64,000 nucleotides of DNA. It comes from Rhynchopus sp. YZ270_cl-10 (Eukaryota > Euglenozoa > Diplonemea > Diplonemida > Diplonemidae). The position numbers and the translations under genes are program-made. This document shows positions 29,727 through 43,135 of the stretch, in pieces. The stretch spans positions 1-64,000 of the forward strand of contig OZ037852.1 of assembly GCA_964035575.1 (NCBI GenBank). The letters run 5' to 3'. Each line of letters starts with the position of its first letter. Positions within the stretch are counted from its first letter, which is position 1. The notes under the pieces are model-generated. The model was not told the DNA's origin. It ran no database searches and saw nothing but the letters and a program-made list of their open reading frames with translations.

Positions 29727-29804
29727 ACTTTTTCTTCGTTGTGTGATCACTTAAAAGCCTATTTCGGCCCAAAGCTTGTTGTTTTAAAGAAGCATCATAA
29801 TTGT

Positions 29805-30557
29805 GGGCCCCATGGGACATATACACCCGAATACCAGGCCGTATTTTCAAAAAGTTGATAATCCCAGTATATGGTATGGCCCTGTGGTACGAAATTTTTG
29901 GCCGAAAAAATCGACCAAAAAATCGTCATTTTTGGGGGTCACGGTGACATTCACGAAAAATGGTCGGAATGTGACTTGAATGGGCTCTAATGGGTATATT
30001 ATGCACATAACATACCTAAATTATGTCGATATTTCACCGGCGGAGCCGAAAAAATCGATTTTCAGGGTGTGCAAAACTGTAAAAATGACGAAAATCGGAA
30101 AAATGACGATTTTTTGGTCAAAATATTTTTCACAGAAAATCGAATTTTACTATTAAGATTGGCTTTGGGCATGACCCAGTAAGGTTACTATGGGCCCCAT
30201 GGGACATATACACCCGAATACCAGGCCGTATTTTCAAAAAGTTGATAATCCCAGTATATGGTATGGCCCTGTGGTACGAAATTTTTGGCCGAAAAAATCG
30301 ACCAAAAAATCGTCATTTTTGGGGGTCACGGTGACAAAAAGTTGCATTTTTTCACGAAAAATGGTCGGAATGTGACTTGAATGGGCTCTAATGGGTATAT
30401 TATGCACATAACATACCTAAATTATGTCGATATTTCACCGGCGGAGCCGAAAAAATCGATTTTCAGGGTGTGCAAAACTGTAAAAATCACCAAAATCCCA
30501 AAAATCACGATTTTTTTTCAAAAATATTTTTTTCAAAAAAATCGATTTTAAAATATT
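29805..30557. repeat. Two-copy ~387-bp direct repeat
   Basis: GGGCCCCATGGGACATATAC starts at 29805 and again at 30192. The copies are nearly identical, except for about 18 bp present only in the second (near 30334) and diverged ends. Each contains an ACCGGCGGAGCCGAAAAAAT stretch, related to the GCGGCGGAGC motif at 21.7-22.6 kb. No gene is recognised. Confidence 0.85.
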
Positions 30558-33176
30558 GGTTATTCCGCAAAGGTCAAATTGACCTTGAGTACCAGGTCAA
30601 ATTTGTGTGGAAAAATTTTTCAGTACCTAATTTCTGATGCTCAAAAGTACAAAATTCCTTCGGGAATGGCTTCATAGGACATTTCCATAACCTGGACATG
30701 GGGGTCAGACTCCACTTTTGACCACCTAAAATTTGGTCATACACATGTATGAGACCCAAAAACCAGGATTTTTGACCAAAAAAAAATTTCCCAGCAATTT
30801 TTGCCTACAAAAAATCGAAAAAAAAAATTTTTGATTTTGGCTCTCCGGAGTCTGTGCGTGCTGTGGTGGGGTCAATTTGCGCTGAGAAATGGGTATTTTT
30901 GACCTAAAATGCATGTATCAGTTTTTACATGATTTTTGGTGTTTTTGGGTTTTGTGTGGGTTTTTTGGTCAGTACCTAATTTCTGATGCTCAAAAGTACA
31001 AAATTCCTTCGGCAATGGCTTCATAGGACATTTCCATAACCTGGACATGGGGGTCAGACTCCACTTTTGACCACCTGAAATTTGGTCATACACATGTATG
31101 AGACCCCAAAAACCAGGATTTTTGACCAAAAAAAATTTTCCCACCAATTTTTGCCTACAAAAAATCGAAAAAAAAAATTTTTGATTTTGGCTCTCCGGAG
31201 TCTGTGCGTGCAGTGATGGGGTCAATTTGCGCTGAGAAATGGGTATTTTTGACCTAAAATGCATGTATCAGTTTTTACATGTTTTTTGGTTTTTGTGTAA
31301 GTTCCTGTAGGACAGTTGGGTTGATTGGTAAGTAATTTACAACTGGAAAACTAGGTGGATCGATTCTTTTGTGCGTTTTTACTACAGAAATATTCTGTTT
31401 TCCCTTTTTTTCTTTTTTTGATCTTTATTTTTGTGGCATGACAATACTCTCACCGGCCAAAGTGAGCGCCTTCTTCAAGGTGTAGTCTTTCTTTTGTTTA
31501 AGCTATGTTTTAACCTATTTCCTTATTTTTTTCAATCCAAGACAAAAATACTTCTTCATCACAAGAGATTACCTCCGGCTGGGAAGAAAAAAACAACAAA
31601 ACTGCTGATGAAACCGGTAACCTGAAACCGGTCAAAAAGTATCTGACAATTTCCAAACTAATTGATTTTTTTTAAACTAAACAAACTCCACAAAAACAGT
31701 TTGATTTATCCATCACAAGATATAGTCAAAACTCCAATTAATAACTTATGATAACCTTTTTTTCTTTTTTTATGCAATCAACAAAATCCCAAAAATACAA
31801 CAATATAAAAAAAGCAACACACAAAATATTCACAATTTTTAAATAATTTGAAAGTCAGAAAAAATCTTTGATGGAAATGTTGGAGACAATAGGGCTTTTT
31901 TGTGTGCTTTCAATATATTTCCATCAGTTCCCGTACCAATGTTAAAATGGTCAGGATAAAAAGTTTGCACTAACAGCAGTCTATTTTGTGGTGGTATTTT
32001 TTCGAGAATCTCTTCAGGAGAAAGATCCTTTGGCAAAAAATGAAAACAAGAGTAGCCATCATTTTCAAATGTTCTAGAAGTTACAACAGTGATGAGAACA
32101 TGATGCATAACTGACATTAATGCTATCTCAGTGTCCTGTGCATATTTGTCAGCTGCCCTAAGCTGAACACGGCTGAGTATGATATCAAAGCTTCTGTTGT
32201 TTTATGATAGTGGTTAGTATGAAGTCAAGCAGTTACAAGAAGTACATACGTATTTTTGTCTCACAAGAAGTACATACGTATTTTTGTCTCCACTTATGAG
32301 GGGATGCTCCCTGAACAGAATCTCATTTTCTTCTAAGAATGCTCCAAAGGTTCTACGAAGATTGAACCCATCATCTACTTTCCCAGTGAGAAGCTGCTGC
32401 ACTGCATGATAGAAACAAGTTCCATCACCTCGAACATTTATTAGTTGCAGATCACATATCGACAGAACATCCTGCAGATTGTAATATCCATCTGGTATGG
32501 AATTTGATCTTCCCCTGTTGTTTAATTATGATTAAATCATAGACAAATGATCACATACATATATTTTTCAGAAACTGTTGTTGACATTTGCAAAGCTTTT
32601 GAAAGTTTCTTGCTGTTGTCGATTGTCTTCTCCCTGTACATTATTTTTATGTAAATTATGCACCAATATTTTCCAACATACCTGTCATCCTCTGGATACT
32701 TAAACGGATGGTAATCTTCTCTGAAGTTTTCATTTTCATATGTTACTTCTGCAAGAAGCCTCCCACAAGCAGGATTGCAGGCTTCATATTCATCATCATC
32801 AATAGGGCTCTCTCCATCAGCAGATGTTTGCAGGTTTTTGGGTTTGCGTATCACAGACGGGTCTTCTGTTGGGTTTGCTGCAATATCATGTAGGCTTTTT
32901 GCATAGTCTGCTTCTGTGAGCCTCAGGTCACGCTTAAGCTGCTTCCTCCTTTCCGCACTGAGATTCATTTTGATTCCCCCAACAGACTCCTCAACTGCAG
33001 ATATGACCTACCTAGCTATGAAAAGAGAAATGAGGGGTGAGCCAAGTTCAATTCATTTTTCTATTCAATTTTTTCGGCTTTCACATTTGTAAAAATGCAA
33101 AACCTTCATACAATAAAAAAAAAAATTCTGTTCACAACCACACCAGCCTCCTACATTTTAGCGAGCTTTCTTCTAG
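30558..33176 (-). mobile_element. Deleted Helitron-like element keeping helicase C-terminus and OTU
   Basis: A partial N module (30558-31425, starting inside the palindrome region), a hairpin (31449-31466) and an AT-rich 3' region (31490-31838) precede the OTU-end gene (31839-33005). From about 33016 it joins the element's right border, removing the zinc-finger genes, Rep and most of the helicase. The protein differs clearly from the complete copies, so this is another subfamily. Confidence 0.75.
31839..33005 (-). pseudogene. 5'-truncated Helitron helicase-OTU gene (4 exon parts)
   Basis: Inferred exon parts are 33005-32682, 32633-32559, 32514-32278 and 32193-31839, with introns of 48, 44 and 84 nt, all starting GTATGT. 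The joined frame is open throughout. It contains the end of the helicase (KQLKRDLRLTEADYAKS, CNPACGRLL) and then an OTU domain with VRGDGTCFYHAVQQLL and DHFNIGTG, so the catalytic Cys and His are kept. The intron positions match the complete copies at 10.4-11.3 kb, which independently supports those introns. A 27-bp sequence containing the third donor is tandemly duplicated. It lacks any start and the Rep domain. Confidence 0.8.
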
Positions 33177-35057
33177 TCTAGTTATTACGGGTTTGAGGGG
33201 TACAAAATGGCGACGCTGCAGGATTGCTGGATCGCGTGGTCCCAGTATTTCTGATAATACACTCCGGTAGATTGGGGCCCAAAAACGACGTAATGTACTG
33301 GGTTTGGATGTTAGCATTTTCTGAAGATACCTAAAATGGGTGCGGCATTTCACGGCTATTTTTGTGAAGGAATTGACGATATTTTGTGGTTCTAAGGTGT
33401 GTGTATTGTATGTGACGAAAATTTCAAAATGTGACATAAGTATGAAATATGGCCAGTATGCCCATAAAATGAGGCCATTGCAACCCTGGAGGACCACATT
33501 GGACATATTGGGCCAAATTTAGGTGTGTAAGTGTATCGGCTTGAAAATATTTTTTTTCGTGATTTTTGGGGTCATTTTTTGGCTGGGAAAATTGGGCCAC
33601 ATTTAACCACAACTACTCAAAACATCAAATCTGTGGCTTTAATGGACTGATTGGGCGTTTTTATGACCTGGACATGGGGGTCAGATACCATTTTAGACAT
33701 GTTAAAAATTGGTCAGAAGACCCTGAGAGAAGAACCAAGGTCAAATTGACCTTGAGTACTGGGTCAAATTTGTGTGGGAAAAATGCCCAGTACATAATTG
33801 TTGATGCGCAAAAGTGCAAAATTCCTTCAGCAATGGCTTCATATGACATTTCCATAACCTGGACATGGGGGTCAGACTCCACTTTTGACCACCTAAAATT
33901 TGGTCATACACATGTATGAGACCCCAAAAACCAGGATTTTGACCAAAAAACTTTTCCCAGCAATTTTTGCCTACAAAAAATCGAAAAAAAAATTTTTTGA
34001 TTTTGGCTCTCCGGAGTCTGTGCGTGCTGTGGTGGGGTCAATTTGCGCTGAGAAATGGGTATTTTTGACCTAAAATGCATGGATCAGTTTTTTCATGATT
34101 TTTGGTGTTTTTGGTGTTTTGTGTGGGTTTTTTGGTCAGTACATAGTGTGCAGTGATCAAAAGTGCAAAGTTCCTTCGTCAATGGCTTCACAGGAAATTT
34201 TTATGACCGGGACATGGGGGTCAGACTCCACTTTTGACCACCTAAAATTTGGTCATACACACGTGTGAGACCGCAAAAACCAGGATTTTGACCAAAAAAA
34301 TTTTCCCAGGTACATAATCTGTGCACTGATCAAGATTACAAAATTCATTTGTATGGATGAATTGAATATCAGGTATGTGTAGGTTTCTGTGTGGGAAGTG
34401 GTGGTGATGAGGATAGGAAAAAAGAAACAGTAAAAGTGCGTGAGCTATTCAGTCATTTTGTGTGTTTTTTCTTTTTCTTTTTCTTTTTCCTTTTCTCATT
34501 TTTGATCTTTTTATTTTTATGGCATGACAATACTCTCACCCGCCAAAGTGAGCGCCTTCTTCAAGGTGTAGTCTTTTTTTAAAGCTATGTTTTAACCTCT
34601 TCCGCAAACCCGAAAACCCGCAAACCCTATATTTCCTTATTTTTTTTAATCCAAGACAAAAATATTTTCTTCATCACAAGAGAGTATCTCCGGCTGGGAA
34701 GAAAAAAACAACAAAAACTGCTGATCAAACCGGTCAAAAAGTCTCTGTAAAAATAAAAACTGCTACAATTTCCAAACTAATTGATTTTTTTTAAAACTAA
34801 ACGAACTCCACAAAAACAGTTTAAAAAAACAGTGAAACAGAAACAAAAATAAAATCCTTTTTTTTAGATGGGCTAAGCTTACCCAGTTTTTTTTTTCTCA
34901 TATTTTTTTTCAATCCAATGAACATGTTCAAACAAATATTTCTTCATCACAAGAGATTTAATCTGATTCTCTCCGGCTGGGAAGAAAAAAAAAATAAAAA
35001 TAAAAATAAAAGTCTTTTACAGTAATTTACTGTAAAGAAAAAAAGGAAAAAATTTTT

Positions 35058-38000
35058 TTAGTCAAGATCACCCGGTTGAAAGTCAGAAAGGTGATTGTCT
35101 GGAAATGTGGGGTAAATTAGGGCTTTTTTATGTGCTTTCAGTACATTTTCTGGAGTTCCTGTACCAATGTTGAAGTGGGGAGGTTGATAAGTTTGCACTA
35201 TCAGCAGTCTCTTTTCTGATGGTATTTGCATAAGAACATCTTCAGGAGATTGCCCCTTTGGCAAAAAATGAAAGCAAGAATATCCTTCTGTCTCATAGGT
35301 CCTAGAAGTGACTACTGTGATAAGAGACCTAAGCATGAGAGACATCAGTGCTACTTCTACCTCCTGCGCATAACTGTCATCGGCATTATTTGTGACGCGT
35401 TGAAGAAGGTCATCAAAGTTCCTGTTTTGTTTACAGGTGTGGTAGAAAAGTTTAGGTTTGCGGGTTTGCGGGTTTGCACAAATACAAATGCTACATACCT
35501 TTTTTTTTTCTCTTCATCATCAAAAAGTAAGGGATGCTCCTGGATCATAATCTCATTCCTGAGCAAGAACTCTGCAAATCTTCTGCGTAGAGCATGACCA
35601 TCATTTCTTTTTCCAGTGAGGAGCTGCTGTATGGCGTGATAGAAACACGTTCCATCACCAGTAACGTCAATTTGTCCGAGGTTGAACCTGCTCAGAACAT
35701 GTTGAATATTATTCTCATTGTTCCTGTAAAATATTGGTAATGGTTTTAAAGTTGTTGACCACGAAAAAAACATACCTATTTTTTTCAGAAACTGTAGTTG
35801 TTACATTTTTTTGTGGATGAGAAGCTTCTGGAACGTTGTTGTGGATATATTCCCTGTATAAATTGTAGTGTATTATTTAATTAAAAATGTACAATAATTA
35901 CTGTAACCATAATGTAATGCTAACATACCATCCCCCCTCTGGAAATGTAAAAGGATAGAAATCCATCGGTTGTTCTTCTTCATCCTTTGTCCAGGGAGTT
36001 ACTACAAGAGACCTTCCACATGCCGGGTTGTTGATTTCGTGTTCTTTATCATCAATGGGGCTTCCATCAGCATCAGGGGAACACACCACTGCAGGGTTTT
36101 CTGAAGGGTTTGCTGCACGTTCATGCATGGCCTTTGCATATACAGCCTCTGTAAGCCTCAGGTCCCGCTTCAGCTGATTCCTCCTTTCCTTACTGACCTT
36201 CATCTTTATTCCCCCAACTGACTCCTCAATGGCAGAGATGACCTCCTGGTGGACACAGTTATACAAATTTGTATCACCTTGAGGTGGAAGACAAATCTTG
36301 ATGTCATTCCTGCTGCACACCCTTGACATTGCAACGTACAGATGGCCATGAGAGAAGCAGGGCGACTGTGACACATCAAGACCCACCCTCCTGAGAGTTT
36401 GTCCCTGAGACTTATTAATCGTCATGGCAAAAGACAGCCGCACTGGAAACTGCTGACGTACAAAGTCGATGGTGAGATCCTTCGCATCACCATCGCAGGG
36501 CAGGCGAGGTATGGCAACAGTTTCTGGCTTTTTCCCGTTTTTGTTCCGCCACTCGCATTCTTCCGCCAGGTGGGTGCAGACAAGGATGTTCTTCTTCACC
36601 TCCTTCACAACAAGACGCGTTCCATTGCACAGTCCACCTGCGGGGTCGAGGTTCTTTAGAAGCATTACAATACAGTTGACCTTCAGGTTCAGGATGTGTG
36701 GAGGAAGACGTGCATGGTTCATTGCATTGAGTGCTTCAGTGGTGAAGAATTCATTTGCTCCTGGGTCCTTGCAGGTATCCTCTGACATACGGGTAATTGT
36801 CTCTCCTGGGAAGCTGCTGAGAATTTTTTCGTTCATGTAGACCTGGCGTGCGTTTGTAGGGCACAGCAAAGCACAGTTCTCATACATTCCATTCTTGATG
36901 TCAGGAAATGTAAAGTCAATCAAAGTATCCTCAGTCACCTTTTTGTTCTTTTTTTCAAAAATGATAGCATGTGGCACCTGCATAACTGCTTCTGTGTCCT
37001 CAGCACCCTCCACATCCCCAGCCTCATTCACAGACCCATCACCAACCTTCATGAGGTACTCACGGAAAGCGTCGTCGTCCTTCACCCTCATGACCTGCGT
37101 CAGGGACATTTTTGTGAGTTGGTTCCAGAGGTATGAGTTGTGGAGCGAAATCGAGATGCTTTCAAAGCTCCCTTTGTTTGCCCCTGGAACAGGAAGGATT
37201 TGCCTGAAGTCTCCTCCAAGAAGCACTGTCACTCCTCCAAATGGTTGTGAACATCCCCTCAACCTCTGAAGCGTTCTGTCTACTACCTCTATGCTTGCCT
37301 TTTGTGCCATTACCACCTCATCCCAGACAATGAGGTCAGTGCGCCTTAGGAGTTCGACATGGTCATCATCAAGCCCGCACATCCGCTTTGAGTTTGGTTC
37401 AAGATCTATTGGGATCTTAAATCGGCTGTGTGCAGTTCTGCCTCCTGGTAGTAGTGTAGCTGCTATCCCTGATGTTGCCACAGCGATTGAAAAGCGGTCC
37501 TCCTCATTCTGTTGAAGTGGCTGCTGCTGCTGCTGCTGCTGTTGTTGCTTTGCCCTTGCCCTTCTGCTCCTGGCCCAGTACAAACACGCCTGGTACAGGA
37601 ATGTCTTGCCTGTTCCTGCTGCACCCTGCAAAAATATGACCTTCCCCTGGTTACCTTCAACAGATTCCTTCACAGAGTTGAAGACATTCTGCTGCCCTTC
37701 GTTGAGGTTGCCTTGAATCTGTTCAAACTTCTTCAGCATTTCACCCTCATCATACCTCTCTGTGTTTAAGACAAACTCTGTGCTCTGCCCTGTAGTACCT
37801 TCAGGAGGAGTGGGGAGCCCAAGATCTTCCATTGAAGTCTTAACGTTCGCTTCCTTAAGGAGCCGTTGCATGTCTAGCAAAGCTTTACGCTTCTCTTTAG
37901 GGTAGATGTGGTTGCTTGGTACTGCTTCCTCCCGTTCCTGCCTTTTTACTCTGTCCAAAGGTGGCGCACACAGCTCAAACTCATACTCTGCCCACGCCTT

Positions 38001-41000
38001 TGCAACGTCTTCTGCAGTGGTCATGTAGTTTATTATTATCATTGCAAACGTAAAACGGATGGCACGTGAGGACAGTGTTGTATTGATGCACTCTTTCAGG
38101 GCGTTACGCAAGATTGCCCCATCATGGATAAGCCCCATTTCTGCTGCAGCTGCATAAAATGTAGGATGAACAACGGAGCCTATGGTTCTCAGCTCTTCAA
38201 AGCTGCATGATCCACGCTTGCACAGAAGAAGTAGACGGAGACAGTGCAACTCCTTATCCTTTACAGGGGCCCAGTACATCCTGCCGATTGAGAGGCCTTC
38301 TCCTTCATTTCTTTTTGAGTGAGGGCCAGGTTTATAGCAGCCTTCTTCCTCGCACCACCCATATCCCGGTCTCAGCTGCCATTCCTTCTTTTCTCTGGGG
38401 TAAGAAAAGAATTCTGGGACATCATTGTAAAGTAGTTTGTCAAAGCCTTTGTAGGCTTCATGTGCTGGAATGCCTTCACGATGCTTCTTGCATCTTTCAT
38501 TTGCTTCGAAAAAGGCAAGGAGTGTACTTTTGGATTTTGCAGCCGCATCCCTTCTCCTTGAGTCATCACCATAATTCTTTAAAGGAAAGTACACCCTCTG
38601 CTCATCTTCGAGGTGGATGTGGAGTCTCTGCACTCCTGGGTAAATCCGCACCATCTTTGTTCCGAGTAGGTACCCACAAGCATCAGCCGCAGTCAAACAA
38701 TGTGCCTTCAGAAACCTCATAATGCTCCCAGTGGTCGTGGTCGTTGTTGTGGTTTTTGCTTCTGATGGCCCTCCTTTATGCTTTGTATCTTCCTTTATCA
38801 CACCATCTACCTCATTCTCCCCCTTGAATAAGTATTTGAACAAATATTTAGCAGCAAGAATCCCGCGCACTGCCTCAATGTTGATGTGGCACTGGTACTT
38901 GAGGAGAAGATACGCATTGTAGGGAACCACCCACCTGTTGTTCCTCTGGTTTGGGTGAGTAGTTTCCCCTGGGTGTTTTTCTTTCCATTTCTTCACAACG
39001 TCTGGATCCACATAAGACAGTATCCCATGATCCCTTCTTATGACAAAGGCGTAGCCATCATTGCCAGAGGTGGTGAAATCTCTGAAGTCCTTGGGGAAGT
39101 TGGACTTGCAATATTTGCACTTTCCATCCTTTCCCTTCTGTAGACAGGGAGAGCCTCTATTTTTAAGGCAGTCATTGTGCATGAGGTACTCGCTTACAGC
39201 TTTGTAGAGGTTAGGATGTGTTTCTGGGTCCGGGAGCTCAGCATGCACGATGTGGTCGATGTTGAACGGGTCCTTAGGTGACGTTTTATTGTTGTTCCAA
39301 AGGATTGCGTGGCAGTGAGGGAGCCCTCTCTTCTGGTACTCGGTCACCATCACCATTGCAATATTTTGTCCAAGAACATTCTTTTTGCGTATGTCGTCCA
39401 CAAGTTCCTTGACTTTTAAGTCGAACACACGGTGAACAAGCTCCGGACGGTCGAGGGCCGTTTCTCCTTCGAGAAGATTGGATTGTATCTCCTCCCACAT
39501 CGGGTTGCATGTCATTGTGAGAAAGAAATCAGCTTTCCCATACTTTGCGTATATTGCAAGTGTGTCGTTGAGTAATTGTGCCCTCGCAGCTACTCCTCTC
39601 TCAAATGAAGAAGGCATAGAGATTTCGTTTGTCGGTGGAATCTGTTTCCCAGAGGTGATGTCTTTCTTGGAGGCGTAGCCCATTCCCCTTCCAACAATAT
39701 GGTATTTCAGTCGCTGATACATGCCACGCATCGCCATGTCGATGAAGAACTGCTGTGTCAGCGTTCCATGCATGAGCAGGGGGTTGTAGGACAACGGGTC
39801 TTTGCTGCTGTTCGGACGGTGGTGCATGAGATATGTTGCGTACTGCTTTGCTGAGATGAATGTTGAAGATGGTGTCGTTTCAGCTAGGTTAGTAGCGTTG
39901 CGAAGAACCTCATGCATTGAGTCCACAGCTCTGTCTTCTTCTGCACAACGTTCCCATCCACCATTCCACTCTTCAGGGTCTACCTGCATCGCATCATCCT
40001 TTTCACCGCTGTTGAGCGCTTCAGGGTTTGGTGCTGTTGGTTCAGGGTTGTTCGTGTTTTGGGCATCATCATCATCATCATCATCACTGTCAGATGCAGC
40101 TCCGCGGTTCACCACCCTGTGAGGCATCTTCAGGCGGAACCCATTATTCTCGGTGGGATTCAGATGGGCTAATGGATATGAAAGCAGTTCATAGAGTTGG
40201 TTAAAGTCATCAATGATGATTGGTGCGTTCCACTTTGGATCCTTACCCCCATTTTCAGCACACGTAAACATTGGGTACACAGTAAATTTGCGCTCTGCAG
40301 GTGCGGCTTCATCGATGGTGTAGAACATCTTAACAGCACCCTTTGCCTCATCGGTTGTATATTCTGACCCTGTCTTGCTTGCCAGGACTTCATGGAAGTC
40401 AATCCTCATCTTCTTCAGCTCATCCTCGCGACCCTTATACTGCTGTGAAATTGCTTTGAACTTTGCTGCAAATGCATTGTCTCCAAGAAGAAGATGACAC
40501 TTCTCAGCAAGACCAAGAAGATTGTCAGGGAGGACCCCTCCAGTCATGCTTTTTTTATTGTCTGTGCTGCTGACGTTTGGATCAACAAACCAGGACTCTG
40601 TGAGAGCATCGTCATAAAAGCCATTGAATTTTTTTAATCCCCTACCTTCCAGAGCCACTGCTGAGAAGCCCTTTGGCACACGGCTGTCTCGGCGGATTTT
40701 GTTCTCTACCATCGCGAAGAATGCGTTCAGCTGAATTGAAACCCTTTTGTAGAATTTGTCCTGAAGAAGTTCAAGGTGGTCTTGGCTGATTATTTTGGGC
40801 ATATCTGGCAGGGACACCTTTCCACCAGTGCAGCATATTTTTGATGACTCTCCACGAAACAGCAATGCCCCGCAATGCTTGCAGGGTTTGTCCATCTCTC
40901 CGCATGAGTGCTTCTTAATGCTGTCATCCACCTCTTCGCGCAGTGCTGCCCCCAGGTGCCGGTAGGTGAATATTTTTTTGACTCCCTGTCTCTGCAGCTT

Positions 41001-41174
41001 TCTGTTTAGATCAGCTCTTTGTTCCTCAACAATACTGCTCTGTTTTTCCATCTGAAACTCTGCTTCGTGAAACAGGGTCCCAGACATGTATTTTGCCTCT
41101 GACTGTACAACGTCAAAATCAGCTTTGGAATGTTTCTCTATAAGCTCCCCCATGAGGTTCTGCTCTTTGATCAT
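35058..41174 (-). CDS. Helitron Rep-helicase-OTU protein (4 exons), copy 2
   Basis: Exons are 41174-35929, 35853-35776, 35723-35499 and 35421-35058. The long first exon encodes exactly the same residues as copy 1. HUH, tyrosine, helicase and OTU motifs are all intact, as described for 10389-16505. The third intron again carries GCGGGTTT units (about 35455-35477). Confidence 0.87.
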
Positions 41175-42603
41175 GAGCTCCTTGAGGTTTCTTATTTGTC
41201 CGTGCACTCCATATAGACTTTGCTTCCTCCACAGAAGCTGGGTCGAACACCATTTTTGACATTGGGTCCACGTTTCTCAGCGTAACAAAACTGGCCTCAT
41301 GCTCAAGCAAAAAAATCCTAGCTTTAACCTCCTCAAGCTCATCAAGTTTGGTATACGTCTGCTGCCTTTTTGTTTCAAGTGACTTTAGCTTTCTGAGATC
41401 CCATTTTTTTTGCATGATGTCGACCACACAGTCGTTGAAGGTGTGAGATTTTGGTTTGTTGTCCTTAATCAAGGGAACATTTATGTGTGACCACAGCAGC
41501 ACTTTTTGGAACCTTAGCAGATTATCCTGTGTGGCATAGTATGGCCTTGAAGAAGTCCTTAACGCCGAAATGCGAAATACTTCAGCTGAATGGAACAGCC
41601 AGGAAAATAACGGCGGTGTGTAATCGTTGAAGTCAAAGTACTGGGGAAGTTCTATGGCTGCCAAACACAAAACTGCTGCAACACTAGCAGACAGTGCAGG
41701 TGTTATAGCACTCACATTCTCCTTTTGTAACTCTCTCTCATCCTGTCCAAGCAAAATGTATGAAAGATAGTCCATTTTGCAATTGAGAGTTTTGAACCTC
41801 AGGCAGTATTGTGTGATGTGTTTCAGTAGAATATTTACCTCTGCAAACTGTGCATAGCAGTACGGACATGTTTTTTCGCAGGTTGCTGCATGTGATTTCA
41901 TGTTTTTAACCTCGGTGAATTCTTCCCCACAGTGCTCACAGCAAAGTTTTCCTAAGCACGCATGATTTTCCTTCTGTGCCTGCAGAGGTGATGAAAAACT
42001 GCGCCTACAAAGAGTACAGGCAGGTTGACATTTTTTCAGATGCTCCGTCAATTTGTGAATACGTTTGTATGTAGCATCGCAATTAGGACATTTGAAACGG
42101 CCGTCTGAAGTCTTATCCAGTTTTTGCTTCTTGGGGGGTGGCACATCAGGAGTAGAAGGTGCTTCCTGAGGAGAAGGAGTAGAAGGTGCTTCCTGAAACC
42201 CACCTGTGCAGCCCTTCTGATGATTGTGCCTCTCAAGGAAATTAGAAAACGTAATTCTGCACTTTGGACACGTTTTTTTGCATTTTTTTGAGCCTTTTTT
42301 GTGTGCTTTGAGCTGTTTATCTACTGCAAAGCTGGCACCACAGTTTTCACAAATGAAAGGTTTCTGCTCCTGCGCACTTCTTGGTTCATCATCTCCCCTC
42401 TTCCGTTTTGTACTGCATTCTACTGTTGTAGGTTCATTGCGCTCATCTTCTGTTTTTTCCTTTTCTTCATCATCCTCTCCAGTCTGTTTTTGAAAAGCTT
42501 CTGTATCATCTTCTTCTGCCTCCTGTGTTGCTTCTTTTGTTGTCTTAGGCTTTTTGTCAGCACGCCCATCCGCAGACCCGCTCTCACTACGTTGCCTTTT
42601 CAT
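41119..42603 (-). CDS. Helitron multi-zinc-finger protein, copy 2
   Basis: Identical in sequence to 16450-17934, with the same overlap with the Rep frame. The remnant of the alternative zinc-finger start is also present, at 42699-42807. Confidence 0.78.
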   Translation of the reverse strand: MKRQRSESGSADGRADKKPKTTKEATQEAEEDDTEAFQKQTGEDDEEKEKTEDERNEPTTVECSTKRKRGDDEPRSAQEQKPFICENCGASFAVDKQLKAHKKGSKKCKKTCPKCRITFSNFLERHNHQKGCTGGFQEAPSTPSPQEAPSTPDVPPPKKQKLDKTSDGRFKCPNCDATYKRIHKLTEHLKKCQPACTLCRRSFSSPLQAQKENHACLGKLCCEHCGEEFTEVKNMKSHAATCEKTCPYCYAQFAEVNILLKHITQYCLRFKTLNCKMDYLSYILLGQDERELQKENVSAITPALSASVAAVLCLAAIELPQYFDFNDYTPPLFSWLFHSAEVFRISALRTSSRPYYATQDNLLRFQKVLLWSHINVPLIKDNKPKSHTFNDCVVDIMQKKWDLRKLKSLETKRQQTYTKLDELEEVKARIFLLEHEASFVTLRNVDPMSKMVFDPASVEEAKSIWSARTNKKPQGAHDQRAEPHGGAYRETFQS

Positions 42604-43135
42604 ATTATTTATGCCATGTGTTCCTATGCTAATGTATGTGAAGAAAGAAGGAATCTGGGAAACAATGTGAATAGAAATATTAATTCTCATTAAACTCTCT
42701 TTCGTTTTGGGGAAGTGTTTCCCTCTTCAGCTTATGTTGTCTTTGTATTAGCCTTCTTATTAGTGTGCCCATCATCAGATCTTTCCTCGCTTTCGTTGTC
42801 TTTTCATTTTTTTTTTTGCAAAAAGTAAAGTACCCAGACCACTGTTATGTTAGTTTTGAATAGTTGTGATAAATTGCTAGAAATTGTATTGTAGAAAATA
42901 TAAAATGGTGGGTGGGAGAAAGTTTTGAGTTTTCAAGAAGGAAAATAAAAAAGTCTCACAACTAAGTTTTCAAAAAAAAATAATTAAAAAATGATCTTGA
43001 AAATTTTGACAAAAATTAAAACCAATCTGCATGTGCATTAAAAAAAGGGGAACCCATATTTTTGCGCAGGAAGAAGTAATTTGCACATTCTCTGCGATAA
43101 GAAATACCCCCAAACGAAAAAAAAAAAATTATTCT

